Origin: Natronospira elongata
GTDB lineage: Bacteria; Pseudomonadota; Gammaproteobacteria; Natronospirales; Natronospiraceae
Assembly: GCF_034931365.1 (NCBI RefSeq)
Contig: NZ_JAYGII010000001.1
Coordinates: 1 to 64,000 of the forward strand
Length of the DNA: 64,000 nucleotides
Direction of reading: 5' to 3'
Below are positions 31,687 through 40,062 of this stretch, piece after piece (the stretch's first letter is position 1; each line of letters begins with the position of its first letter). A program made the translations under genes and the position numbers. Below the pieces are notes generated by a model. The model was not told the origin of the DNA and made no database searches. It saw only the letters and a list, made by a program, of their open reading frames with translations.

Positions 31687-32388
31687 TCAGAAACGGATTT
31701 TTACCGTCCCTTCGCCGCTCACAACACCTTCCAGCTCCTTGCCGGAACTCAGATTGCGGACCCGAATCCTTTGTCCTCGAGCCCCGTTCTGCAGGGCCTC
31801 ACCGGCCATGCTCACTTCCACGGACTCACCCCGTGCCAGCAGTCGCACCCGCTGGCCGCGCTCTACCAGGCGCTGGATATCCAGGTGATTGGCCTGGATC
31901 ACGCTGCCGGGCGAAAGATTGCGGCGCAGGCGCATACCAACGACTTCATCCGGGCTAGTGAAGAATTCCCGACGCAGAGAGCCTGTGTTTCTCTCCTGCA
32001 GGCTGATGTCCTCCGGCCCAAGGACCTGGCCCCGTTGCAGAACGCCGTTGGCAACCACCACAGGGGCCAGAACCTCGGTCTCGACAGAGACGAAAAGCCG
32101 CCATTGCACCGGCCCCGGGCAGCGCACGCCGACCGTGGTGTTGCTTCCGCCCAGTTCTCGGCCACTGGGAAGAAAAGTCTCCAGGCCCTGCTCACAGCGC
32201 CGCAGCCGCAATCGTTGATCCACGTTTCCAGCCCGGGCACGAACCTGGCCGTTGTCACCCATTTGCGCCTGGACGAAGCCTTCGGCGGCGTCACGGATGC
32301 TGTCCGGGTCTTGCCAGTCACTTGCCGCGGCCGGCAGGGCCCAGAGGGCCAGGAGCAAAGTGCTCAGCAGAAAAAAGTGTCGGTTCAT
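31687..32388 (-). CDS. flgA: Flagellar P-ring assembly chaperone FlgA
   Basis: 233 residues with signal peptide (1-22, ending PAAAS). SAF-type domain near 115-180 (VANGVLQRGQVLGPEDISLQ) and the C-terminal beta domain ending in GEGTVKIRF. FlgA helps FlgI form the P ring in the periplasm. First gene of the flgAMN operon. Confidence 0.95.
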   Translation of the reverse strand: MNRHFFLLSTLLLALWALPAAASDWQDPDSIRDAAEGFVQAQMGDNGQVRARAGNVDQRLRLRRCEQGLETFLPSGRELGGSNTTVGVRCPGPVQWRLFVSVETEVLAPVVVANGVLQRGQVLGPEDISLQERNTGSLRREFFTSPDEVVGMRLRRNLSPGSVIQANHLDIQRLVERGQRVRLLARGESVEVSMAGEALQNGARGQRIRVRNLSSGKELEGVVSGEGTVKIRF

Positions 32389-32427
32389 CGTCGCTTTACC
32401 ACTTGAACAGGCTCGGCGGAATAACGT

Positions 32428-32443
32428 TGCAATTTATATGCCA
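32428..32443 (-). promoter_or_regulatory. Sigma-54 promoter of flgA
   Basis: Minus strand reads TGGCAT-ATAAA-TTGCA, matching TGGCAC-N5-TTGCW with GG and GC 12 bases apart. It lies about 40 bases before the flgA start. Confidence 0.85.
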
Positions 32444-32563
32444 GTGAATAGTTCGCCCGAGACCCGCCTTCTTGCCCTCTTGGCGGCAGGCAATGGTCCC
32501 CGAGGCGGCAAGAACGGCGGCAATGGCCTGCCGCCCGCTCCCGGGGTTAATGGGTAACTAATT

Positions 32564-32576
32564 GAAATTGTTGATT
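32564..32576. promoter_or_regulatory. IHF-like site in the flgA-flgB gap
   Basis: GAAATTGTTGATT matches the IHF core YAA-N4-TTGATW in all but the first base. It lies between two divergent sigma-54 promoters and within an AT-rich stretch, where IHF bends DNA to bring activators to the polymerase. Confidence 0.4.
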
Positions 32577-32585
32577 AAAAAATAG

Positions 32586-32602
32586 TTGGCATGCCGATTG
32601 CG
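32586..32602 (+). promoter_or_regulatory. Sigma-54 promoter of flgB operon
   Basis: TTGGCATGCCGATTGCG: TGGCAT-N5-TTGCG, GG and GC 12 bases apart. It ends 50 bases before flgB. Confidence 0.88.
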
Positions 32603-32652
32603 ATAGACGGGCTGTGAGAGAGCGGATTTTGCACCACAGGAGGAATGCCGCC

Positions 32653-33057
32653 ATGCCCATTGGATTCGAGACCGCAGTCGGCAAGCAGCAGGAGGCACTG
32701 CGGGTTTACCAGCGCCGCCACCAGATACTGGCTTCCAATCTGGCCAATGCCGACACCCCGCATTTCAAGGCGCGTGATCTGGATTTTCGGGCTGCACTTC
32801 AGGAGCAGATGGGACCGGGCAGCCCGGCCATGCAGACCACCAACGCCCGCCACATCCAGTCCAGCGGCATGGGTGCTGGTGGCGAGGTGCAGTACCGGGT
32901 GCCCAACCAGCCGTCGCTGGATGGCAACACCGTGGACCCTGACCTGGAAATGAGTAACTGGGCCGAGAACGTGATGCGCTACCAGGCGGCCCTGCAGTTC
33001 ACCAGCGGTCGCATTTCATCGCTGAAGAACGCCATCACTGGCCAAACGATGAGGTAA
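32653..33057 (+). CDS. flgB: Flagellar proximal rod protein FlgB
   Basis: 134 residues from ATG 32653, with AGGAGG nine bases upstream (an earlier in-frame start at 32614 is unsupported). Rod motif HQILASNLANADTPHFKARDLDF and C-terminal NVMRYQAALQFTSGRISSLKNAI. First gene of flgBCDEF. Confidence 0.97.
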   Translation: MPIGFETAVGKQQEALRVYQRRHQILASNLANADTPHFKARDLDFRAALQEQMGPGSPAMQTTNARHIQSSGMGAGGEVQYRVPNQPSLDGNTVDPDLEMSNWAENVMRYQAALQFTSGRISSLKNAITGQTMR

Positions 33058-33063
33058 TCAATC

Positions 33064-33468
33064 ATGTTCAACGTCTTTGATGTCGCCGGCTCCGGCATGA
33101 GCGCTCAGTCTCTGCGCCTGAATACCACCGCCAGCAATCTGGCCAATGCGGACAGCGTCACGGGTGATCCCGAGACGGCTTATCGCGCCCGTCATCCTCA
33201 CTTCCAGGCCTGGATGGATCGTTTCGACAATCCTGACTCGGTTGGTGTGGGCGTTGAGAACATCGTGCGCAGCGGGGCCCCGGTGGAAGCGCGTTATCAG
33301 CCGGAACACCCCGAAGCCAATGAAGAAGGCTATGTCTTTGGCAGCAACGTTAACCCTATCGAGGAGATGGTGAACATGCTGTCAGCCTCCCGGGCTTACC
33401 AGAACAACATTGAGGTAGTCAGCACTACCCGGGACCTGATGCAGAGAACCCTGCAGATGGGGCAGTGA
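33064..33468 (+). CDS. flgC: Flagellar proximal rod protein FlgC
   Basis: 134 residues: GSGMSAQSLRLNTTASNLANADSV at the N-terminus, SNVNPIEEMVNMLSASRAYQNN at the C-terminus, both rod-family signatures. Six bases after flgB. Confidence 0.97.
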   Translation: MFNVFDVAGSGMSAQSLRLNTTASNLANADSVTGDPETAYRARHPHFQAWMDRFDNPDSVGVGVENIVRSGAPVEARYQPEHPEANEEGYVFGSNVNPIEEMVNMLSASRAYQNNIEVVSTTRDLMQRTLQMGQ

Positions 33469-33496
33469 TGCCCCTGACGAGAAGAGGTGATTGGTG

Positions 33497-34180
33497 ATGA
33501 TTTCTTCCATGAACGGCAATCCATTTGAAGAGCTGGGCCTGCGCACTCGCGAAGACCAGCAAGGCAGCAAGGGCAAGGGGAACGATGAGCTGGGCCAGGA
33601 GCAATTCCTGAAGCTGATGATCGCCCAGTTCCAGAATCAGGACCCCTTTGATCCCATGGAAAACGGGGAGTTTCTGGGGCAGTTGGCGCAGTTCAGCACC
33701 GTTTCCGGTATTAACGAGCTCAAGAACGGCTTCTCTGATCTTGCTGGAGCCATGCAGTCGAGCCAGGCACTGCAGGCATCCAGTCTGGTGGGAAGCACTG
33801 TGCTGGTGGAGGCAGACGGTGGCTTCATGCACGAGGAAATAGGGATGTCGGGTGCAGTGAAGCTTGATGGCAGTGCCAATGATGTTGTGGTGGACATCCT
33901 CGACCAGAACGGGGAGCGCATTCGACGAATGCATCTTGGTTCCCATGGCGAAGGCATGGCCCGTTTTCACTGGGACGGACTGGACGACCAGGGCCAACCG
34001 GTGCAGGCAGGTCCTTATCGCGTGGATGCCAGTGTGATCCGTGGTGATTCCACCGAATCAGGCCAGGCCCTGATCAATCACATGGTTGACAGTGTGACCC
34101 TGGACCGCAGTGGTCGGGGGGTGAGTCTGAATACGGCGGCTGGTGAGTATCGGCTTTCCGACGTTCACGAGTTTCTTTGA
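33497..34180 (+). CDS. flgD: Flagellar hook capping protein FlgD
   Basis: 227 residues from ATG 33497, with GAGGTG seven bases before it. N-terminal motif QEQFLKLMIAQFQNQDPFDP then MENGEFLGQLAQFSTV is characteristic. FlgD caps the growing hook and is discarded when the hook is complete. Confidence 0.96.
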   Translation: MISSMNGNPFEELGLRTREDQQGSKGKGNDELGQEQFLKLMIAQFQNQDPFDPMENGEFLGQLAQFSTVSGINELKNGFSDLAGAMQSSQALQASSLVGSTVLVEADGGFMHEEIGMSGAVKLDGSANDVVVDILDQNGERIRRMHLGSHGEGMARFHWDGLDDQGQPVQAGPYRVDASVIRGDSTESGQALINHMVDSVTLDRSGRGVSLNTAAGEYRLSDVHEFL

Positions 34181-34187
34181 TGGGAGT

Positions 34188-34208
34188 GCCGGCCATTGAT
34201 TGGCCGGC
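34188..34208. terminator. Stem-loop between flgD and flgE
   Basis: GCCGGCCA, loop TTGAT, TGGCCGGC: a perfect 8-bp stem with no T run. A second small stem (GCCGAATTTTCGGC, near 34223) follows. It may be an RNA-processing or attenuation site that lets flgE be expressed at another level than flgBCD. Confidence 0.45.
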
Positions 34209-34258
34209 GGGGCAGGACTGAATGCCGAATTTTCGGCGGGTATTGAGGAGAGAGAATC

Positions 34259-35476
34259 ATGCCATTTCGTATTGCATTGAGCGGACTGAATGCCGCATCC
34301 AGTCACTTGAACGTGACCTCCAACAACATTGCCAATGTGAATACCACTGGCTTCAAGGGTTCCCGGGCCGAATTCGCCGATCTCTTTGCGGTGAGCACCG
34401 GGGATATTTCCGACACGTCCACGGGTAACGGGGTCCGTCTGCAACGGGTCTCCCAGCAATTTACCCAGGGCAATATCGATTTCACCGAGAACAATCTGGA
34501 TCTGGCCATCAGTGGCGAGGGTTTCTTCACCCTGGAGGGTGCCGATGGGCGGGTATTCACCCGTGCCGGTAATTTCTCGCTGAACAATGACGGTTTTGTT
34601 CAGAACAATCTGGGGGAGCGCCTTCAGGTCTATCCCCCCGCCGGTGATGGGAGCTTCAACACAGGGCAACTTCAGGATCTGCGACTGGTGACCGGTGAGA
34701 ATCCGCCCCAGGCCACTTCCGGGATTCGGGCCGAGCTTAACCTCCCGGCCGATGCCGAACCGCCCGAAGTGACGGATTTCGATCCGGATGATCCCCTGAG
34801 CTTCAATAACAGCCGCTCGATCACGGTTTATGACTCCCTTGGCAACCGCCATGACGCCACTACCTATTTCGTCAAGTCAGAGGACACCAATGAGTGGGAA
34901 ACCTATCTCTACATTGGCGACGAGGAGATCGGTGGCCCGGATACCCTGACCTTCAATGCCGATGGCAGTCTGGCGACGCCGGATCCTGCAACCATCGATT
35001 ACACGCCCTTTGATCCGGGCAACGGTGCCGAGCCGCTGGAAATTTCCATCGATTATCGGGGTTCCACCCAGTTTGGCGGCAGCTTCGGCGTGACCGAGCT
35101 GTCTCAGGATGGTTTCGCGGTGGGCCGCTTGACGGGGTTTGATGTGGACGGTGACGGCGTTGCCTCTGCACGCTTCTCAAACGGCCAGACCGAACAGTTG
35201 GGCAAAGTGGCCATGGCCAAGTTCGACAACCCCCAGGGTTTGCAGAAGGTGGGTGATACCCGCTGGGCAGAGAGCTTTGCTGCCGGCGAGGCCCAGTTGG
35301 GTGAAGCGGGTGCCTCCGGTTTCGGTGAAATTCAGGCCGGTGCCCTGGAAGGGGCCAATATAGACCTGACCCAAGAGCTGGTGGAGATGATCACGGCCCA
35401 GCGTAACTTCCAGGCCAATGCTCAGATGATCTCCACTTCGGACGCAATTACCCAGACCATTATCAATATCCGATAA
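34259..35476 (+). CDS. flgE: Flagellar hook protein FlgE
   Basis: 405 residues. N-terminal rod/hook motif SSHLNVTSNNIANVNTTGFK and C-terminal NIDLTQELVEMITAQRNFQANAQMI. The middle is an insertion domain rich in Asp and Glu. GGAGAG precedes the ATG. Confidence 0.97.
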   Translation: MPFRIALSGLNAASSHLNVTSNNIANVNTTGFKGSRAEFADLFAVSTGDISDTSTGNGVRLQRVSQQFTQGNIDFTENNLDLAISGEGFFTLEGADGRVFTRAGNFSLNNDGFVQNNLGERLQVYPPAGDGSFNTGQLQDLRLVTGENPPQATSGIRAELNLPADAEPPEVTDFDPDDPLSFNNSRSITVYDSLGNRHDATTYFVKSEDTNEWETYLYIGDEEIGGPDTLTFNADGSLATPDPATIDYTPFDPGNGAEPLEISIDYRGSTQFGGSFGVTELSQDGFAVGRLTGFDVDGDGVASARFSNGQTEQLGKVAMAKFDNPQGLQKVGDTRWAESFAAGEAQLGEAGASGFGEIQAGALEGANIDLTQELVEMITAQRNFQANAQMISTSDAITQTIINIR

Positions 35477-35503
35477 GGGTTGGATTGAAACGGGAGTGAT
35501 GAC

Positions 35504-36247
35504 ATGGATCGCAGCATCTACATCGGCATGACCGGCGCCAAACAGACCATGCAGGCTCAGGCGGCCAACAGTCATAACCTGGCCAATGCCAATACCGCCG
35601 GGTTTCGCGCCGATCTGCATGCTTTTGCACCGGAAGAAGTCAGGGGCCCTGGTTATGCCAGTCGGGTCAATGCGGTGAACCGGGGGCTGGGTGTGGATTT
35701 TACCCCCGGCACCATGCAGACCACCGGTCGGGAAATGGATGTAGCGATCCAGGGTGAAGGCTGGATTGCCGTACAGGCGCCGGACGGCAGTGAAGCCTAT
35801 ACCCGCGCCGGCGATCTGCAACTGACCGCCAACGGCAATCTGGTCACCGGTACCGGCCATCCCGTTCTGGGAGACGCCGGCCCGGTGGCGGTCCCGCCGC
35901 ATGATGAATTGTCCATTGGCAATGACGGCACCATCAGCATCGTGCCCCAGGGCCAGGGCTCCGAAGCCATGGCCCTGGTGGACCGGATCAAGCTGGTCAA
36001 TCCGCCATTGGAAGAGCTGGAAAAGGGCCCTGATGGCCTGGTGCGACTGGCCGATGGTCAGGAGGCCGAGGCCGATGCGGAGGTGAGCCTGGCCAGTGGC
36101 GTACTGGAGGGCAGCAACGTCAATGTCACCACGGCGATGGTGAACATGATTCAGCTGGCCCGTCAGTATGAGACCCAGGTCAAGATGATCCAGAGTGCGG
36201 ATGACAATGCCCGTGCCGCATCCGAGCTGATCCGCGGTCAGGGTTGA
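35504..36247 (+). CDS. flgF: Flagellar proximal rod protein FlgF
   Basis: 247 residues: IGMTGAKQTMQAQAANSHNL and LEGSNVNVTTAMVNMIQLARQYE mark the family; the length is usual. Last gene before the second sigma-54 promoter of the cluster. Confidence 0.96.
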   Translation: MDRSIYIGMTGAKQTMQAQAANSHNLANANTAGFRADLHAFAPEEVRGPGYASRVNAVNRGLGVDFTPGTMQTTGREMDVAIQGEGWIAVQAPDGSEAYTRAGDLQLTANGNLVTGTGHPVLGDAGPVAVPPHDELSIGNDGTISIVPQGQGSEAMALVDRIKLVNPPLEELEKGPDGLVRLADGQEAEADAEVSLASGVLEGSNVNVTTAMVNMIQLARQYETQVKMIQSADDNARAASELIRGQG

Positions 36248-36258
36248 TCCAGCCGGAA

Positions 36259-36275
36259 TTGGCACTGAATTTGCA
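36259..36275 (+). promoter_or_regulatory. Sigma-54 promoter of flgG operon
   Basis: TTGGCACTGAATTTGCA is a full match to TGGCAC-N5-TTGCA. It lies 62 bases before flgG and starts a new transcription unit, flgGHIJKL. Confidence 0.92.
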
Positions 36276-36337
36276 GCGTAACCAATGATCAAGAGGGAAG
36301 TGACGGCAATGCGTCAGCTTTCCGAGGAGCGAGAGAG

Positions 36338-37123
36338 ATGAACTCAGCACTATGGGTGGCGAAAACGGGGTTGGATGCGCAGCAGACGCGCATGAACATG
36401 GTGTCCAACAACCTGGCCAACGCCAACACCACGGCCTTCAAGCGGGGGCGGGCGGCGTTCGAGGACCTGATGTATCAGAACGTCCGCCAGGTAGGGGGCC
36501 AAACCACGCAGGAAACCCTCAATCCCTCCGGGCTGAGCAAGGGCACCGGTGTAAGGGTGGTTTCCACCGAGAAGTTGTTCAACCAGGGCAACATGATCCA
36601 GACCGAGAATCCCCTCGACCTGGCCATCGAGGGCGATGGCTTCTTCGAGATTCGGCTGCCTGATGGTTCCCAGGCCTATACCCGGGACGGTTCCTTTCAG
36701 CTCAATGCCGAGGGCGAAGTGGTGACTTCCAGTGGTTATTCCCTGGAACCCGGTATTCAGATTCCCCCGGATGCCGAGAGCGTTTCCATCGGTTCGGATG
36801 GCACGGTGAGCGCCAAGCTGGCGGGACAGGCCGAGCCGGTTCAGTTGGGTGAAATTCAGCTCACCCGCTTCATCAACCCCGGCGGTCTGCAGGCCAGGGG
36901 CGAGAACCTGTTCATGGAGTCCGCCTCCAGTGGTCCGCCCCAGCCGGGCACGCCGGGTTTCGACGGTCTCGGCATGCTTCAGCAGGGCTCACTGGAGAGT
37001 TCCAACGTCAATGTGGTGGAAGAGCTGGTGAACATGATCGAGACCCAGCGGGCCTATGAGATCAATTCCAAGGCCATCTCCTCCGCCGACCAGATGCTGC
37101 AGTTCACCAACCAGCAGCTTTAA
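36338..37123 (+). CDS. flgG: Flagellar distal rod protein FlgG
   Basis: 261 residues with AKTGLDAQQTRMNMVSNNLA at the start and SSNVNVVEELVNMIETQRAY near the end. Distal rod subunit. Confidence 0.97.
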   Translation: MNSALWVAKTGLDAQQTRMNMVSNNLANANTTAFKRGRAAFEDLMYQNVRQVGGQTTQETLNPSGLSKGTGVRVVSTEKLFNQGNMIQTENPLDLAIEGDGFFEIRLPDGSQAYTRDGSFQLNAEGEVVTSSGYSLEPGIQIPPDAESVSIGSDGTVSAKLAGQAEPVQLGEIQLTRFINPGGLQARGENLFMESASSGPPQPGTPGFDGLGMLQQGSLESSNVNVVEELVNMIETQRAYEINSKAISSADQMLQFTNQQL

Positions 37124-37152
37124 TCGCTCACATTGATGGGAGTAGATGAATC

Positions 37153-37875
37153 ATGACTGGAGTGTCTCGACAACATCGTCAGGTATCGTTGGGGCGGCAA
37201 GGGCTTGCCGCTCTCATGCTGCTGATCATTGCCGCTTTTCTCGCAGGCTGTGCCGGTCAGGCGCCTCGGGACGACGAGCGCAGCTACGAGCCGGTCATGC
37301 CCGAGGAGCCCGCCGAGTCCGAGCGGGTCAGCGGCTCCATCTTCCAGGCGGCCTATGCCAGTTCCCTGGTGGAGGATCGCCGGGCCCGGCGGGTGGGTGA
37401 CATTCTCACCATCCGCCTGGTGGAACGGACCGATGCCAGCAAGAGCATGAATACCAATACCAGCCGGGATAGCAGCACCAGTATGCAGCCGCCCACGCTG
37501 TTTGGCCGCGGGGTGACCCACCGTGGGCGGCCCATCCTGGAAACGGAAATGGGTAGCAGCCGTTCTTTCGAAGGCGGCGGTGAGAGCAGCCAGAGCAATC
37601 GCCTCGAGGGCGAGATCACGGTGACCGTCGCCCGCCGCCTGCCCAACGGCAACCTGATGGTGCAGGGGGAGAAATGGCTGACCCTCAACCAGGGCGAGGA
37701 AATGGTGCGTATTGCCGGCATCATCCGCCCCCAGGATATTGCCTCGGATAACTCCGTGCCTTCCAATCGGGTCGCCGATGCCCGTATTACCTACAGCGGC
37801 ACCGGCAGCCTGGCCAATGCCAATCAGCCTGGCTGGCTGACCCGCTTTTTCCAGTCACCCTTGAGCCCCTTGTGA
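37153..37875 (+). CDS. flgH: Flagellar L-ring lipoprotein FlgH
   Basis: 240 residues with lipobox FLAGC (C33), preceded by a long charged N-terminus. Core signature SIFQAAYASSLVEDRRARRVGD, NGNLMVQGEKWLTLNQGEE and GIIRPQDIASDNSV. Forms the outer-membrane ring. Confidence 0.96.
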   Translation: MTGVSRQHRQVSLGRQGLAALMLLIIAAFLAGCAGQAPRDDERSYEPVMPEEPAESERVSGSIFQAAYASSLVEDRRARRVGDILTIRLVERTDASKSMNTNTSRDSSTSMQPPTLFGRGVTHRGRPILETEMGSSRSFEGGGESSQSNRLEGEITVTVARRLPNGNLMVQGEKWLTLNQGEEMVRIAGIIRPQDIASDNSVPSNRVADARITYSGTGSLANANQPGWLTRFFQSPLSPL

Positions 37876-37888
37876 GGGAGGATCGGTC

Positions 37889-39043
37889 ATGAAAGCACAA
37901 GCTGCCACTGCCTGGTTCGCGGGTTTCTTGCTGAGCTTGAGTCTGCTGCCCGCCACGGCGCAACAGATGCTTGGCGAGGTGATGGCCGATCAGCAGGGTG
38001 ACCGGGTCAAGGACCTGGCTACTGTCGGCGGTGTGCGGGCCAACCAGCTCACCGGCTACGGCCTGGTAGTGGGCCTGGATGGGACCGGTGACCAGACCTC
38101 CCAGACGCCTTTCACGGTGCAGAGCGTGAAGAACATGCTCTCCACCTACGGCATCGAGGTGCCGGCCAACGTCAACCCGCAGCTTCGCAATGTGGCCGCC
38201 GTCTCCCTCACCGCCGAGCTGCCACCCTTTGCCAAGCCCGGCCAGGAAATCGATGTCACGGTGTCTTCTCTTGGCAATGCCACCAGTCTTCGCGGTGGCA
38301 CCCTGGTAATGGCGCCCTTGTTGGGTGCCGACGGACAGGTCTACGGCATGGCCCAGGGCAATGTGGTGGTGTCGGGTTTTGGTATTGATGGCCAGGACGG
38401 TTCACGGGTGACGGTGAATGTGCCCAGTGCCGGTCGCGTACCCAACGGTGCCACGGTGGAGAGGGAAGTGCCCAATAACTTTCAGGAGCAGGAGTTCATC
38501 ACCCTGCACCTGAATGATTCGGATTTCACCACCGCCCACCGTCTCACCGAAACCATCAACGACAACTTTGGTGCCAATACCGCCCTGCCTCTGGATGCCA
38601 CTTCCGTCCGGGTTGAGGCCCCCAATGATCCCACTCAGCGTATTGCCTTCGTTTCGGTGCTGGAAAACCTCCGGGTGGAACCCGGCGAAGGGCCGGCCAG
38701 GGTAATCGTCAATTCCCGTACCGGCACCGTGGTCATCGGTTCCAATGTCCGCGTCGGCCCCGCCGCGGTGAGCCACGGGGCGCTGACCGTGCGCATTCGT
38801 GAGCGGCCTTTCGTGGTGCAGCCCTCGCCCTTTGCGCCGGGGGAAACCATCGTCGTGCCACGTACCGAGATTGAGGTCGAGGAGCCGGAAGATGCCAGCA
38901 TGTTCCTGTTCGACCCGGGCGTGGGGCTGGACCAGATCGTCGAGGCGGTCAACGAGGTCGGCGCCGCCCCCGGTGATCTGGTGGCCATCCTCGAGGCCCT
39001 GGACCGCGCGGGTGCCTTGCGCGCCCAGTTGGTGGTGATCTGA
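37889..39043 (+). CDS. flgI: Flagellar P-ring protein FlgI
   Basis: 384 residues with signal peptide (to about 24). RVKDLATVGGVRANQLTGYG near the start and DQIVEAVNEVGAAPGDLVAI at the end are family marks. Forms the peptidoglycan ring with the help of FlgA. Confidence 0.97.
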   Translation: MKAQAATAWFAGFLLSLSLLPATAQQMLGEVMADQQGDRVKDLATVGGVRANQLTGYGLVVGLDGTGDQTSQTPFTVQSVKNMLSTYGIEVPANVNPQLRNVAAVSLTAELPPFAKPGQEIDVTVSSLGNATSLRGGTLVMAPLLGADGQVYGMAQGNVVVSGFGIDGQDGSRVTVNVPSAGRVPNGATVEREVPNNFQEQEFITLHLNDSDFTTAHRLTETINDNFGANTALPLDATSVRVEAPNDPTQRIAFVSVLENLRVEPGEGPARVIVNSRTGTVVIGSNVRVGPAAVSHGALTVRIRERPFVVQPSPFAPGETIVVPRTEIEVEEPEDASMFLFDPGVGLDQIVEAVNEVGAAPGDLVAILEALDRAGALRAQLVVI

Positions 39044-39055
39044 GGAGGCCCGGCC

Positions 39056-40027
39056 ATGATTTCCGGTGACAAGCCCGTCTTTACCGACCTCCAGGGTCTT
39101 GAACGCCTGCGCGGCAAGGCTCGTCGGGATGATCCGGAAGCCCTGCGGGAAGTTGCGCGGCATTTCGAGTCTCTGTTCACCCACATGATGCTGCAGAGCA
39201 TGCGGGCGGCCAGCTTCGGTGACGATCTCACCGGCGGCAATGAAATGAACTTCTACCGGGATATGTTCGATCAGCAGATCGCGGTGGAGATGTCTCAAGG
39301 CCAGGGCATCGGTCTGGCCGACATGATTGTTCGTGAACTGGGTGGTGAGCCTGCTTCAGCGTCGCCCGGCAAGGGCGCCCGGGACACCATTGAAGCCATG
39401 CGCCAGCGAGCCATTCCCGTACGCACCGAAGAGAACGATTCAGCCGGAGCGGCAACCGACAGCGCTGAAGACTTCCGGCCCGATGGCCCCCGGGATTTCC
39501 TGGAACGGCTGATGCCGGCGGCTCGCCCTGCGGCGCGGCGTCTGGGCGTAGAACCGCAACTGGTTCTGGCACAGGCCGCCCTGGAGACCGGGTGGGGGCA
39601 GCACATGATCCGGGACGGCCAGGGCCGCAACAGCTTTAATCTGTTCGGCATCAAGGCCAGTCAGGACTGGCAAGGGCCCGAGGTGACGGTTCCCACCCTG
39701 GAGTTCGAGGCGGGGGTGCCTGTTCGTCGCCATGACCAGTTTCGCGCCTACCGCTCGCCCGAGGAGTCCCTGGAGGACTACGTTCGCCTGCTGGAGCAAT
39801 CGCCCCGGTATCGCAATGCGCTCGACCAGGGCGATGATGCCGCCGCCTTTGGTCGGGCCCTGCAGGCGGGCGGTTATGCCACTGACCCCGAATATGCCGA
39901 GAAGATCGAGCGGGTGGCTCGTAGCCGTCCCATGCAGGAAGTGCTGAATGACGCCGCCTCAGGCAATGGCAGTGGGGCGGAATGGGCGTCGGGACTAAAG
40001 AACTTGGCCGACCGGCCGTTTGAATAA
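39056..40027 (+). CDS. flgJ: Rod-cap and peptidoglycan hydrolase FlgJ
   Basis: 323 residues, two domains. N-terminal rod-binding part (1-110) with FESLFTHMMLQSMRAASFGDD; C-terminal glucosaminidase part (about 150-310) with LAQAALETGWGQHMIRDG and NSFNLFGIKA, the catalytic Glu in ETGWG. It opens the wall for the rod. Confidence 0.96.
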   Translation: MISGDKPVFTDLQGLERLRGKARRDDPEALREVARHFESLFTHMMLQSMRAASFGDDLTGGNEMNFYRDMFDQQIAVEMSQGQGIGLADMIVRELGGEPASASPGKGARDTIEAMRQRAIPVRTEENDSAGAATDSAEDFRPDGPRDFLERLMPAARPAARRLGVEPQLVLAQAALETGWGQHMIRDGQGRNSFNLFGIKASQDWQGPEVTVPTLEFEAGVPVRRHDQFRAYRSPEESLEDYVRLLEQSPRYRNALDQGDDAAAFGRALQAGGYATDPEYAEKIERVARSRPMQEVLNDAASGNGSGAEWASGLKNLADRPFE

Positions 40028-40062
40028 ACAGGATCGCGCGATCCGCGCCGAGGTGGTCGCTA

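Noticed and set aside
35177..36292. 371-codon minus-strand frame across flgE and flgF
   Set aside because: It spans two clearly real genes and their gap, with no known domain.
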